Shown here piece after piece: positions 24,170 to 33,270 of a stretch of DNA of 64,000 bases (position 1 is its first letter; each line of letters begins with the position of its first letter). The notes under the pieces are model-generated. The model searched no databases and was not told the DNA's origin. It was given only the letters and a program-made list of their open reading frames with translations. The stretch covers positions 62,001 through 126,000 of the forward strand of contig NZ_WKJK01000019.1 in assembly GCF_009674535.1 (NCBI RefSeq), read 5' to 3'. This DNA comes from Duganella guangzhouensis (GTDB taxonomy: Bacteria; Pseudomonadota; Gammaproteobacteria; Burkholderiales; Burkholderiaceae_D). The translations under genes were made by a program, and so were the position numbers.

Positions 24170-26122
24170 ATGAGTTCTCCTACGACCGGCAACACCGTCA
24201 CCAAGGTGGCCGCCACTGGTAACGTTGTCGATGATTCCCTGTTGGAGGGATATAAATGGGGTGGCAAGCTCGGCACGCCGCTGACGATTACCTACAGTTT
24301 TCCTTACGCCGGCGGCGCCAGCGCCACCTTCAGCAGCAACTATTCCAGCCTCGACGAGCCGGATGCGACCCAGCATTATGGCCTGAACGCGGTGCAGCAG
24401 AACGCTTTCCGCGCGGCGCTGCAGACCTGGGAAAACGTCGCCAATATCACGGCGGTGCAAGTGGCGGACACCGCCACCTCGGTGGGCGATATCCGTATCG
24501 GCTGGACCTCGGCCAGTGACACCACCAGCGACGGCAGCAACGCCTGGGGCTGGGGTTATTATCCGAGCGCGACCTACGCGAAGGGCGGCGACATCTGGAT
24601 TAGCACCACCTCGTCCGCCGCCACCGACACCGACTGGTCGGCCGGTTCCTACAATTTCAATGCGCTGATTCACGAGCTGGGCCATACGCTGGGCCTGCAG
24701 CATCCGTTCGAAGGCACGGTGACGCTGCCGGCCGCGTACGACAACCGCCAGTACTCCATCATGGCCTACGACAATGCGCCCAACAGCCTGTTTGTCGACG
24801 TCACCGACAATGGCGTTACGCATTCATGGCGCTCGTACTACGTGGTGCCGGATACGCCGATGGTGTACGACATCGCCGTCATGCAATACCTGTACGGCGC
24901 CAACATGAGCTACAAGACCGGCGACGATGTCTACACCTTCGATCCCACCAAGCCCTTCTTCCATACTATTTGGGATGCTGGGGGAAACGATACCATCTCG
25001 GTCGCCAATTTCACCACCGACAACACGATCGACCTGCGCCCCGGCCAGTACTCGAACATCGACATTCCATCGGATACCGGCGCCGGCTATAACTGGACCA
25101 AGGCGCCACCGACCCCGACCTATGGCGCCAACACGCTGAATCTGGGCATCGCCTTCGGCGCCATCATCGAGAACGCCATCGGCGGCAGCGGCAACGACAT
25201 CCTGATCGGCAACTCGGTGGCCAACCACTTGCAGGGCAATGGCGGCATCAACCGTCTGGACGGCCTGGACGGTATCGACACTGCGGTCTACAGCGGCAAG
25301 TTCAACGATTACTTCATCAGCACCACCAGCGACGGCGAGTACACCGTATCGCTGCGCAGCTCGGCGCAGGTCGATGCGCTGGTCAATATGGAGCGTTTGA
25401 GCTTTGCCGACACCACGCTCGCGCTCAACGTCAACAGCCTGGCCGAGGATCCCCTGATTGCGCAGTACACCGCGCTGGCGCAGAAATTCTATGTCGCCTA
25501 CTTTGGCCGTCCGGCCGACGCCAACGGCCTGGCCAATATGGTGGCGCAGTTCAAGGCGGCCGGCGCGCCGACCACCACCGACGGTTTCGTTGCCGCTTAC
25601 GCCACCAACGCCACCGTCAAGGCGCTGATCGACAGCTTCGGCAACAGCGATGAATCGGCGGCGTTGTACAGCGGCAGCAACAAGGATTTCATCAGCGCCA
25701 TCTACGCCCATTTGCTGGGGCGGGCGCCGGATGCCGAGGGCCTGGCCTTCTGGGCCGGCGCGCTGGATGACGGCAACCTGGTACGCGGCATGGCGGCGCT
25801 GAACATCGCGGCCGGCGCCGAAACCAACACCAGCGCGCAGGGCAAGATCGATGCCACGCTGATCGCCAACCGGGTCACGGTGGCCGAGAATTTCACCGCC
25901 AGCCTGGATACGGCGGCCGAGATCGCCAGCTATGCCGGCGCCAAGGCGGCCGAGGCCGCGCGTACGTTGTTGGACGCAGTCAACCAGGACACGAGTATCA
26001 TAGGCTACGAATCCAGCGTGCTCAGCACTGTAGCGCACCTGTCCGCAGTCACTGCCGAGGCCGGCGCGTTGCCGGTGCAACTGGTGGGTGTGCATGTCGG
26101 CAGCGATACTGTACTGACCTGA
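24170..26122 (+). CDS. Serralysin-like M10 metalloprotease with DUF4214 domain (copy 1)
   Basis: A 650-residue protein. The zinc site HELGHTLGLQHP starts at H168 and the Met-turn is SIMAYDNAP, as in M10 metzincins. After a P-type beta segment comes a short RTX-like stretch (GGSGNDILIGN, LQGNGGINRLDGLDG), then a DUF4214 domain (FYVAYFGRPADANGL and AHLLGRAPDAEGLAFWAGAL) near residues 440-590. It has no Sec signal, which fits type I secretion guided by the C-terminus; no transporter genes are in the window. Start 24170 is chosen because it aligns with the N-terminus of the next copy and has GGAAAAG upstream, unlike 24146. Confidence 0.88.
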   Translation: MSSPTTGNTVTKVAATGNVVDDSLLEGYKWGGKLGTPLTITYSFPYAGGASATFSSNYSSLDEPDATQHYGLNAVQQNAFRAALQTWENVANITAVQVADTATSVGDIRIGWTSASDTTSDGSNAWGWGYYPSATYAKGGDIWISTTSSAATDTDWSAGSYNFNALIHELGHTLGLQHPFEGTVTLPAAYDNRQYSIMAYDNAPNSLFVDVTDNGVTHSWRSYYVVPDTPMVYDIAVMQYLYGANMSYKTGDDVYTFDPTKPFFHTIWDAGGNDTISVANFTTDNTIDLRPGQYSNIDIPSDTGAGYNWTKAPPTPTYGANTLNLGIAFGAIIENAIGGSGNDILIGNSVANHLQGNGGINRLDGLDGIDTAVYSGKFNDYFISTTSDGEYTVSLRSSAQVDALVNMERLSFADTTLALNVNSLAEDPLIAQYTALAQKFYVAYFGRPADANGLANMVAQFKAAGAPTTTDGFVAAYATNATVKALIDSFGNSDESAALYSGSNKDFISAIYAHLLGRAPDAEGLAFWAGALDDGNLVRGMAALNIAAGAETNTSAQGKIDATLIANRVTVAENFTASLDTAAEIASYAGAKAAEAARTLLDAVNQDTSIIGYESSVLSTVAHLSAVTAEAGALPVQLVGVHVGSDTVLT

Positions 26123-26149
26123 GTCAGCTTTCAATCTACGGAGTTTTTC

Positions 26150-28096
26150 ATGCCTAGTCCGAGCAGCACCAGTACCGTCAGCTATGTCTCCACCACCGGC
26201 GTGCAGTCGATCGACGCGCTGCTGGGGGGCACCAAGTGGGGCGGCGCGGCCGGCACCGCCGCCACTGTCACCTATAGCTTCCCCTGGACCACCTCCACCA
26301 CCGCCGTGTTCAGCGGCCCGCGTGGCGGCGCTTATTCCGATCTGGACGAGCCTAACGCTACTCAGCACTACGGCCTGAACACGGTGGAGCAGGCGGCGGC
26401 CACGGCGGCGCTCCAGAGCTGGGCCAACGTGGCTAACATCACGCCGGTGCTGGTGCAGGAAAGCAGCACTTCGGTGGGCGACATCCGCCTGGCCTGGACC
26501 TCGGCCAGCGACACCACCAGCGACGGCGCTGGCGCCTGGGGCTGGGCCATGTATCCGGACCCGGTCTATCCGTCCGGCGGCGACGTCTGGATCAGCACCG
26601 ACGTCACCGACACCGACTGGGGCGTGGGCTCGTACAACTACATGTCGCTGATGCATGAGCTGGGCCACACGCTCGGCCTCAAGCACCCGTTCGAGGATGG
26701 CACGCTGGACCTGACGCACGCCAACCGCCAGTACTCGATCATGGCTTACGACGATGCGCCCAACAGCCTGTACGTGAAAATCACCGAGACCGCCACCAGC
26801 TATTACTGGAATAGTTATTACATCGTGCCGGACACGCCGATGGTGAACGACATCGCCGCCATTCAGTACCTGTACGGCGCCAACATGACGTACCAGACCG
26901 GCGACAATACCTATACCTTCGATCCGGCCACGCCATTCCTGCGCACCATCTGGGATGCCGGCGGCAACGACACCATCTCGGTGGCCAACTTCAGCACCGA
27001 CAATGTGATCGACCTGCAGGAAGGCCATTATTCGTCGATCCGCATCCTGTCCGACGTGCGCACCGACATCAACTGGGGCGGCAATGGTCCGCCCACCACC
27101 GGCCTGTATGACGGCACCAACGACCTTGGCATCGCCTACGGCGCGACGATTGAAAACGCCATCGGCGGCAGCGGCAACGACACTTTGATCGGCAATGCCG
27201 CCGCCAACCATCTGCAAGGCAATGGCGGCGCCAACACGCTGGATGGTCTGGACGGCATCGACACCGCGGTCTACAGCGGCAACTTCAGCGCCTACCTGGT
27301 CAGCGCCACCAGCAGCGGCTATACGGTGGCGCTGCGCAGCTCCTCAACGCAGATCGATACGCTGAGCAATATCGAGCGCCTGAGCTTTGCCGACGCCACG
27401 GTCGCGCTCAACGTCAATAGCCTGGCCGAGGATGCACTGACGGCGCAATACACCGCGCTGGCGCAGAAATTCTACGTGTCATATTTCGGCCGCCCGGCCG
27501 ACGCCAACGGCCTGGCCAATATGGTGGCGCAGTTCAAGGCGGCCGGCGTGCCGACCACCACCGACGGTTTCGTCGGCGCCTACAACAGCAATGCCACCGT
27601 CAAGGCGCTGATCGACAGCTTCGGCAACAGCTCGGAATCGGCGGCGCTGTACAGCGGCAGCAACACCGATTTCGTCACCGCCATCTACGCCCACTTGCTG
27701 GGCCGGGCGCCGGACGCCGAAGGGTTGGCGTTCTGGGCTGGCGCGCTGGATAAGGGCGAACTGGTGCGCGGCATGGCGGCGCTGAACATCGCTGCCGGCG
27801 CCGAGTCCAATACCACCACCCAGGGGCAGATCGACGCCACGCTGATCGCCAACCGGGTCACGGTGGCGGAGAACTTCACCGCGCTGCTCGACACCGCCGC
27901 CGAGGTGGCCGGTTACGCTGGCGATGCCGCCGCCGCCACCGCGCGCGCCTTGCTGGACGCGGTCAACCAGAGCACCAGCATCATCAGCTATGAAAGTTCG
28001 GTCATCAGCACGGTGGCGACGCTGGCCGCTCACACCGCCAGCGCCCAGCTGGTGGGTATCAACACGCTGAGCGGCGAACTATTGCTGGCCGCCTGA
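26150..28096 (+). CDS. Serralysin-like M10 metalloprotease with DUF4214 domain (copy 2)
   Basis: A 648-residue paralogue of the preceding gene, 27 bases downstream, in the same orientation. It keeps the zinc motif HELGHTLGLKHP (from His169), the Met-turn SIMAYDDAP, the RTX-like GGSGNDTLIGN stretch and the DUF4214 domain. The C-terminal half is nearly identical in DNA to copy 1, while the N-terminal 120 residues have diverged more. CGGAG precedes the ATG. Like copy 1, it probably acts outside the cell. The pair arose by tandem duplication. Confidence 0.9.
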   Translation: MPSPSSTSTVSYVSTTGVQSIDALLGGTKWGGAAGTAATVTYSFPWTTSTTAVFSGPRGGAYSDLDEPNATQHYGLNTVEQAAATAALQSWANVANITPVLVQESSTSVGDIRLAWTSASDTTSDGAGAWGWAMYPDPVYPSGGDVWISTDVTDTDWGVGSYNYMSLMHELGHTLGLKHPFEDGTLDLTHANRQYSIMAYDDAPNSLYVKITETATSYYWNSYYIVPDTPMVNDIAAIQYLYGANMTYQTGDNTYTFDPATPFLRTIWDAGGNDTISVANFSTDNVIDLQEGHYSSIRILSDVRTDINWGGNGPPTTGLYDGTNDLGIAYGATIENAIGGSGNDTLIGNAAANHLQGNGGANTLDGLDGIDTAVYSGNFSAYLVSATSSGYTVALRSSSTQIDTLSNIERLSFADATVALNVNSLAEDALTAQYTALAQKFYVSYFGRPADANGLANMVAQFKAAGVPTTTDGFVGAYNSNATVKALIDSFGNSSESAALYSGSNTDFVTAIYAHLLGRAPDAEGLAFWAGALDKGELVRGMAALNIAAGAESNTTTQGQIDATLIANRVTVAENFTALLDTAAEVAGYAGDAAAATARALLDAVNQSTSIISYESSVISTVATLAAHTASAQLVGINTLSGELLLAA

Positions 28097-28108
28097 GCGC
28101 GCCCGCGC

Positions 28109-29308
28109 TTACGCCGGCTGCAGTACCGTGGCCTTGATATCGGCCACGGTCTGCGTGCCGGCCAGTTGCATCGTGATGCTCAGCTCGCGGTTCAGGTGTT
28201 GCAGCACCGCTTGCACGCCTTGGGCGCCGCCCAGCGCCAGGCCGTACAGCACCGGCCGGCCGATCGCCACCACGTCGGCGCCGCTGGCGAGAGCCTTGAA
28301 CACATCCTGACCGCGCCGGATGCCGCTGTCGAAAATAATCGGCACCTGGCGCTTGACCGCTTTTGCCACCGCCGGCAGCACGCTGAACGCGCCCGGCGCG
28401 CCGTCCAGCTGGCGACCGCCGTGGTTGCTGACCTGGATGCCGGACGCGCCGGCTTCGATCGCCTTCAGGGCATCGTCCGGATGGCTGATGCCTTTGACGA
28501 TCACCGGCAGCCCGCTCTCGCGGATCGCGAATTCGATGGTTTTCTGATCGATGCGCACCGCAAACGCCTGGCGCGCCGGCGGAATCGGCGCGTGCGGATC
28601 GTCGCCCAGCAGATTGCCGGGCTTGAGCGGAAACGTGAAGCGCTGCCGCTGGCCGTCTTCACGGTTGCCGACCACGGTGGTGTCGGCGGTCAGCACCACC
28701 GCCTTGTAGCCGGCCGCCTTGGCGCGCCGCAGCAGCTGCGCGCTGTATTCCACGTCTTGCAGCATATACAGCTGGAACCACTTCGGCCCGTTGGCGGCGG
28801 CGGCCACCTGTTCCAGATTCAGCGTCGATACCGTGCTGACGCCGAGGATGGTGCCAGCCGCCGCCGCGCCGCGCGCGGTTCCAGCCTCGGCGCTGACATG
28901 CGCCAGTCCATGCGCCGCCACCGGCGTGATGATGATGGGGGAGGCGATTGGTGTGCCGAGAATCTGGGTGCGCAAGTCCGGCGGCCCCTCACCGCTCAGC
29001 ACGCGCGGAATGATCAACTGGCGGTTGAAGGCGTTGCGGTTGTCACGCAAAGTCCACTCGTCGCCGGCGCCGCGCGCGATGTAGCTGAACGCGCCCGGCG
29101 CAATCACCTTGGCCGCCTGCGCTTCGAGCTCGATCAGGTTGATCAACTCCAGCGGCCCCTCGGCGCTGCTGGCGGCAAAGCCGTTGACGGCGGGCGCGGA
29201 CGACGCCAGCGCCGGCTCGGCCACCTGCGGCACCGCCCGCGCGAGGCCGGGCAGAGCGGCCAGCGCCGCAGCGGTCTTGATGAGAAAACGGCGAGAGTCA
29301 TCGGTCAT
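28109..29308 (-). CDS. Tat-exported FMN-dependent alpha-hydroxy-acid oxidase
   Basis: A 399-residue protein of the lactate/glycolate oxidase family. The N-terminus has a twin-arginine motif (SRRFLIK) followed by a hydrophobic stretch and LARA, so export of a folded flavoprotein is expected. The FMN barrel carries PIIITPVAAHG, the catalytic histidine region SNHGGRQLDG and the phosphate site FDSGIRRG...AIGRP. It oxidises an L-2-hydroxyacid such as lactate or mandelate to the keto acid, reducing oxygen or a quinone. It is convergent with the protease pair, twelve bases from its stop. Confidence 0.88.
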   Translation of the reverse strand: MTDDSRRFLIKTAAALAALPGLARAVPQVAEPALASSAPAVNGFAASSAEGPLELINLIELEAQAAKVIAPGAFSYIARGAGDEWTLRDNRNAFNRQLIIPRVLSGEGPPDLRTQILGTPIASPIIITPVAAHGLAHVSAEAGTARGAAAAGTILGVSTVSTLNLEQVAAAANGPKWFQLYMLQDVEYSAQLLRRAKAAGYKAVVLTADTTVVGNREDGQRQRFTFPLKPGNLLGDDPHAPIPPARQAFAVRIDQKTIEFAIRESGLPVIVKGISHPDDALKAIEAGASGIQVSNHGGRQLDGAPGAFSVLPAVAKAVKRQVPIIFDSGIRRGQDVFKALASGADVVAIGRPVLYGLALGGAQGVQAVLQHLNRELSITMQLAGTQTVADIKATVLQPA

Positions 29309-29470
29309 GGCAGTCCTTATGCAAGCGGAGTCAAGCTGATTGTACGATCGACAAAATTATGCGAAAACGAATTATTTATTCTAGGGATATATGAATAATG
29401 CGCATGAGATTGCAGCTGCATTTGGGTTGAGTTAGCTCAAGCTCCGCTCTGTCTGGCAACCACATACTCG

Positions 29471-29737
29471 GTGATCGAATTTGATTTGGATCGCAGGGTG
29501 CCGACGCTACTGAAAATTAAAGGGTATCGTTTTTACTTCCATAGCAATGAGCTAGGGGAGCCGCCGCATGTTCATGTTGATAAAGATGGGCGATCAGCGA
29601 AGTTTTGGCTTGAGAGTGTTACGGTGGCACGGAACCATCATCTAACTTCGCTTGAGTTGCGCGAGATCGGGCGTATTATTTCTTCACACCGAATAGATTT
29701 CATTGGGAGATGGCATGAACACTTCGACAGTCACTGA
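29471..29737 (+). CDS. DUF4160 domain protein
   Basis: An 88-residue protein with GTG start matching DUF4160: PTLLKIKGYRFYFHSNE, then GEPPHVHVDKDG, and a C-terminal RWHEHF. It overlaps the DUF2442 gene by 23 bases; DUF4160 and DUF2442 genes are often paired. Some authors suspect a toxin-antitoxin-like role, but no activity is established. The region is clearly poorer in GC than its neighbours, suggesting acquisition. An inverted repeat TTGAG-TTAG-CTCAA at 29427-29440 lies just upstream and could be an autoregulatory site. Confidence 0.85.
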   Translation: MIEFDLDRRVPTLLKIKGYRFYFHSNELGEPPHVHVDKDGRSAKFWLESVTVARNHHLTSLELREIGRIISSHRIDFIGRWHEHFDSH

Positions 29738-29987
29738 CGAACGAATCAAACTGGTGTCCTTTGAAGGGAATGCCCTTACTGTTTATTTAATGGATGGGCG
29801 CCGTATCAGCACACCCTTGGCTTGGTATCCCAGACTAATGAACGCCCAGCCTGAACAATTAGAAAAATGGGAAATCTGCGGCGCTGGGTACGGCATTCAT
29901 TGGGAGCAGTTGGACGAAGATCTCAGCGTGGAAGGAATGTTGCGGGGATTATCTGCGATCCAGTCCCGCTGCCAGGCAAGTTCATAG
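29715..29987 (+). CDS. DUF2442 domain protein
   Basis: A 90-residue protein with the DUF2442 pattern: VSFEGNALTVYLMDGRRISTPL, then WYPRL, WEICGAGYGIHW and DEDLSVEGML. ATG at 29715 has GGGAGA upstream and overlaps the DUF4160 gene, so the two are translationally coupled. DUF2442 proteins are small, acidic and of unknown function. Confidence 0.85.
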   Translation: MNTSTVTDERIKLVSFEGNALTVYLMDGRRISTPLAWYPRLMNAQPEQLEKWEICGAGYGIHWEQLDEDLSVEGMLRGLSAIQSRCQASS

Positions 29988-30053
29988 CAGGGCTCTTAGC
30001 AATGTGCGGCGGCGCACATGCCGGGATGCGCGCTCGGGAGTAAAATACTTGGC

Positions 30054-30869
30054 ATGAAGATCCGTGTTGCCACCTACAACATTCACAAGGGCGTTTCCAG
30101 CATTCGCGCCGAGCCGCGCGTGCTGGCGCTCAAGCAGGCCATCGGCATGTTCGATGCCGATGTGGTTTTTTTGCAGGAAGTGCAGGGCAAGCACGATCTG
30201 AAAGCGGCCAAGTATGGCGCCGAACACCTCGGCCACAAGCATTGGCCCGCTGCGGCGCAACATGAGTTTTTTGCCGGCGAGTCGCGCCATCTGCACGCCG
30301 CCTATGGCATGAACGCGATCTATGATCACGGCCACCACGGCAACGCGCTGCTGAGCGCTTTTCCCATCGCCAGCCAGATCAACCGCGACGTTTCCGACCA
30401 CGCTTATGAGCAGCGCGGCATTCTGCATTGCATGCTGAACACGCCGCAGGGGCCGGTGCATTGCTATGTGGTGCACTTGGGCCTGTTCGAAGGCAGCCGC
30501 CGCCGCCAGACCCAGGCGCTGATTGCGGCGGTCACGGAAACCGCGCCGAATGGCGAGCCGGTGGTGATCGCCGGCGACTTCAACGACTGGCGCAACACGC
30601 TGAGCGCGGAGCTGCGCAACGCGCTGGGCGTGGTGGAGGCGTTCGATGAAATCGGCGGCAATTCGGCGCTGGACGAGATCATGCGCAAGCTGCGCCGCCA
30701 GAGCAGCGTGACGCCAGCGCGCACCTTCCCGGCCGGCCTGCCGTTCTTCCGCCTCGACCGCATCTACGTGCGCGGTTTCCGGGTCGAGACGGCGGAGGTG
30801 ATGCATGGTAGTTTGTGGGCCAAGCTGTCGGACCACGCTCCCATCGTTGCTTCGCTGACGCTGGTTTGA
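30054..30869 (+). CDS. Endonuclease/exonuclease/phosphatase (EEP) family protein
   Basis: A 271-residue EEP-fold protein: ATYNIHKGVSS at the N-terminus, FLQEVQG with the metal-binding Glu, VVIAGDFNDW and the C-terminal SDHAPIVASL with catalytic Asp-His. This gene is commonly next to clsB in Burkholderiales, where it may act on a phospholipid head group or a nucleic acid; the substrate is not known. It is followed by clsB with a nine-base gap or, if GTG 30870 is used there, with no gap. Confidence 0.88.
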   Translation: MKIRVATYNIHKGVSSIRAEPRVLALKQAIGMFDADVVFLQEVQGKHDLKAAKYGAEHLGHKHWPAAAQHEFFAGESRHLHAAYGMNAIYDHGHHGNALLSAFPIASQINRDVSDHAYEQRGILHCMLNTPQGPVHCYVVHLGLFEGSRRRQTQALIAAVTETAPNGEPVVIAGDFNDWRNTLSAELRNALGVVEAFDEIGGNSALDEIMRKLRRQSSVTPARTFPAGLPFFRLDRIYVRGFRVETAEVMHGSLWAKLSDHAPIVASLTLV

Positions 30870-30878
30870 GTGCACGCT

Positions 30879-32042
30879 ATGCGCAGCGTTAATTTTTTAG
30901 CCGATAACGAAGTCAAGCTGCTGCATACCGGCACCGATTATTTTCCGGCGCTGATCGCGGCCATCGAGAACGCGCAGTATGAGGTCTATTTCGAGACCTA
31001 TATCTTTGCCGGCGACGACACCGGCCAGAAAGTGCTGGCGGCGCTGATCGGCGCCGCCCAGCGCGGCGTGCAGGTGCGGGTGATCACCGACTGGTGGGGC
31101 ACTGGCCGGCGCCAGGTCAACAGCATGCATGAGCAGCTGGTGGCCAAGGGCGTCGAGCATCGCATGTTCAATCCCTGGTTCAAGCGCGGCGTCACCCGCA
31201 CCCACCGCAAGATCTGCGTGGTGGACCGTCTGGTGGCCTATGTCGGCGGCATCAACATCAACGACGATATGTTCTGCGATTACGATCACAGCAAGCAGCT
31301 GTCGGCGCCGCGCTGGGACTTCGCGGTGCAGGTGCGCGGCCCGCTGGTGGCCGACATCCAGCTGGAGGCGGTGACGCAGTGGCGCCGGCTCGGCAAACTC
31401 AGCATCATCAAGCGGATCGGCTTGTACCGCGATATGCGCAAGGTGGAAAAAATCGCCGCCGCCCACGCGGTGCAGGCCGGCTTCGTGGTACGCGACAATC
31501 TGCGCAACCGCCGCACCATCCAGCGCGCCTATCTGCAGGCGCTGGGACGGGCGCGCAAGAGCGTGTTGCTGGCCAATCCGTATTTCGCGCCCAGCCACAA
31601 GTTCCGCCAGGCGCTGGTGTTGGCCGCGCAGCGTGGCGTCGAGGTGACGTTGCTGATCGGCGTCGGCGAGATCTGGCTGCAGGATGCGGTCGCGCATTCG
31701 TTTTATCCCAAGCTGCTGGCGGCCGGCGTCAAGGTGGTGGAGTATCATAAGACGCAGTTGCACGCCAAGGTCGCCGTGATCGACGACGACTGGGCCACGG
31801 TCGGTTCCAGCAATGTGGACGGGCTCAGCCTGTTCCTCAATCAGGAGGCGAATGTGGTGATCAAGGATGCGGCGTTTGCGCACAGCCTGCGGCAGCATAT
31901 CGAGGCCGCGATTGCCGAGGGCAAGGTGATCAGCTACGACGACTTCAAGCATGTCGGCCATGTGCGCCGGATCGGCTATGAGGTGGCGTTTGTGTTTTAT
32001 AAATTATTGATGCGGGTGTTCGCAGTGGGGAAATACGCGTGA
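30879..32042 (+). CDS. clsB: Cardiolipin synthase B (phospholipase D family)
   Basis: A 387-residue inner-membrane-associated enzyme with two HKD motifs: HRKICVVD near residue 110 and HAKVAVIDDD near residue 291. Family segments GTDYFPALIAAIENA and YVGGININDD are also present. ClsB makes cardiolipin from phosphatidylglycerol and can also use phosphatidylethanolamine-type or small alcohol acceptors. ATG 30879 is preferred, with GTG 30870 as alternative. The gene is followed with a GTGA overlap by the Hsp15-like gene. Confidence 0.92.
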   Translation: MRSVNFLADNEVKLLHTGTDYFPALIAAIENAQYEVYFETYIFAGDDTGQKVLAALIGAAQRGVQVRVITDWWGTGRRQVNSMHEQLVAKGVEHRMFNPWFKRGVTRTHRKICVVDRLVAYVGGININDDMFCDYDHSKQLSAPRWDFAVQVRGPLVADIQLEAVTQWRRLGKLSIIKRIGLYRDMRKVEKIAAAHAVQAGFVVRDNLRNRRTIQRAYLQALGRARKSVLLANPYFAPSHKFRQALVLAAQRGVEVTLLIGVGEIWLQDAVAHSFYPKLLAAGVKVVEYHKTQLHAKVAVIDDDWATVGSSNVDGLSLFLNQEANVVIKDAAFAHSLRQHIEAAIAEGKVISYDDFKHVGHVRRIGYEVAFVFYKLLMRVFAVGKYA

Positions 32043-32410
32043 GCGACGGAGTACGACTGGATAAATGGCTGTGGGCGGCACGCTTCTTCAAGACACGTTC
32101 GCTGGCCACGGACGCCATCGCGCTGGGGCGGGTGATTGTCAACGGCGACCGCGCCAAGCCGGCGCGCAACGTCAAGCTGGGCGACGTGCTGGAAATCGAC
32201 AATGGCGCCGATCAATGGGAAGTCGACGTGATGGGCTTGTCCGACGTGCGCGGCCCCGCCACTGTGGCGCGCAACCTGTATGAAGAGACCGACGTCAGCG
32301 TAGCCCGCCGCGCCGCCGTGGCCGAAAATCGCCGCCTGTACCGTGAACCAGGCACTACAATTAAAGGCCGCCCAACCAAGCGCGACCGCCGCGAATTGGA
32401 CAAGTTGTAA
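32039..32410 (+). CDS. hslR: S4-domain RNA-binding protein, Hsp15 (HslR) family
   Basis: A 123-residue protein with GTG start overlapping the clsB stop. The S4 domain is plain (RLDKWLWAARFFKTRSLATDAI, then GRVIVNGDRAKPARNV) and the C-terminus is basic (KGRPTKRDRREL). Hsp15 binds stalled 50S subunits carrying nascent chains and is heat-induced in E. coli. It ends the EEP-clsB run. Confidence 0.9.
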   Translation: MSDGVRLDKWLWAARFFKTRSLATDAIALGRVIVNGDRAKPARNVKLGDVLEIDNGADQWEVDVMGLSDVRGPATVARNLYEETDVSVARRAAVAENRRLYREPGTTIKGRPTKRDRRELDKL

Positions 32411-32472
32411 GCCAAGTTTCCTTCCTGCATTGCTGCCCCGCAGCAATAGAACGCCACCTCTAACACTACTGT

Positions 32473-32512
32473 TTGACATTCATCCCCAAGTGGATAATAG
32501 TACGAGCGTTCG
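32473..32512 (+). promoter_or_regulatory. Putative promoter and operator of the TetR/beta-oxidation operon
   Basis: A perfect -35 box TTGACA lies at 32473-32478, with TAATAG at 32495-32500 (16-base spacing) as a possible -10. A near-palindrome CGAGCGTTCG at 32503-32512 would overlap the transcription start, a plausible site for autoregulation by the TetR protein. The rest of the 32411-32613 gap shows no gene. Confidence 0.4.
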
Positions 32513-32613
32513 CAATTCTTTTCACACAGAGTAAATTTAACTGGCGCAGAATAATCGCTCTCCATGATTATTTTACTTTGGGATGCAATCTTATTAATAC
32601 CTCAACTAAATTT

Positions 32614-33237
32614 ATGCGCAAAGGCGAGTTAACCCGCGCGGCAATCCTGGATGTGGCGCTGGACCTGGCCAGCCGTGATGGTCTGGAAGGTCTGACCATC
32701 GGATTGCTCGCAGATAAGATGAACATGAGCAAGTCGGGCGTGTTTGCGCACTTCGGCTCGCGTGAAGATTTGCAGTTGGAAGTGCTGAAGCTGTATCACC
32801 ACCGTTTCGAACAGGAAGTGTTCTTCCCCAGCGTGAAGGAACCGCGCGGCATCCAGCGCCTGCAGGCGATGTTTGCGCGCTGGGTCAAGCGGGTCAGCGT
32901 GGAGGTGGCTTCGGGCTGCATCTACATCAGCGGCGCCGTCGAATATGACGACCGTCCCGGTCCGATCCGCGAAGAGCTGATGGCAATGGTCGGCGCCTGG
33001 CAGGGCGCGTTGCTGCGCTGTGCCAAGCAGTGCGTCGAATCCGGCGACCTTAAGCCGGACACCGATCCGCAACAGCTGGTCTACGAAATGTACGGCCTGA
33101 TCCTGGCCCTGCACCACGATGCGCGCTTCCTGCGCATTCCGGGCAGCCTGGAGCGGGCCGGCAAAGGCTTCGAACGCCTGGTCGAAACGTATCGCAATCC
33201 GCAATCGCCGGCAGCGGTGGTTGCACAGGTTAATTAA
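32614..33237 (+). CDS. TetR/AcrR-family transcriptional regulator
   Basis: The 207-residue regulator has the TetR helix-turn-helix in residues 5-50 (ILDVALDLASRDGLEGLTIG and MNMSKSGVFAHFGSRE) and a ligand-binding C-terminal part. It is immediately upstream of a complete set of beta-oxidation genes in the same orientation, so it most likely represses them and responds to acyl-CoA or fatty acid, like other TetR fatty-acid regulators. The frame opens at 32473 but the protein-like sequence begins at ATG 32614. Confidence 0.9.
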   Translation: MRKGELTRAAILDVALDLASRDGLEGLTIGLLADKMNMSKSGVFAHFGSREDLQLEVLKLYHHRFEQEVFFPSVKEPRGIQRLQAMFARWVKRVSVEVASGCIYISGAVEYDDRPGPIREELMAMVGAWQGALLRCAKQCVESGDLKPDTDPQQLVYEMYGLILALHHDARFLRIPGSLERAGKGFERLVETYRNPQSPAAVVAQVN

Positions 33238-33270
33238 ATCTAACTACACAGTAGTCATCAGGAGAAAATC

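Noticed and set aside
24824..27217. Minus-strand open frame of 797 codons over the protease pair
   Set aside because: Its internal duplication merely mirrors the tandem protease duplication on the plus strand. No start signal or domain.
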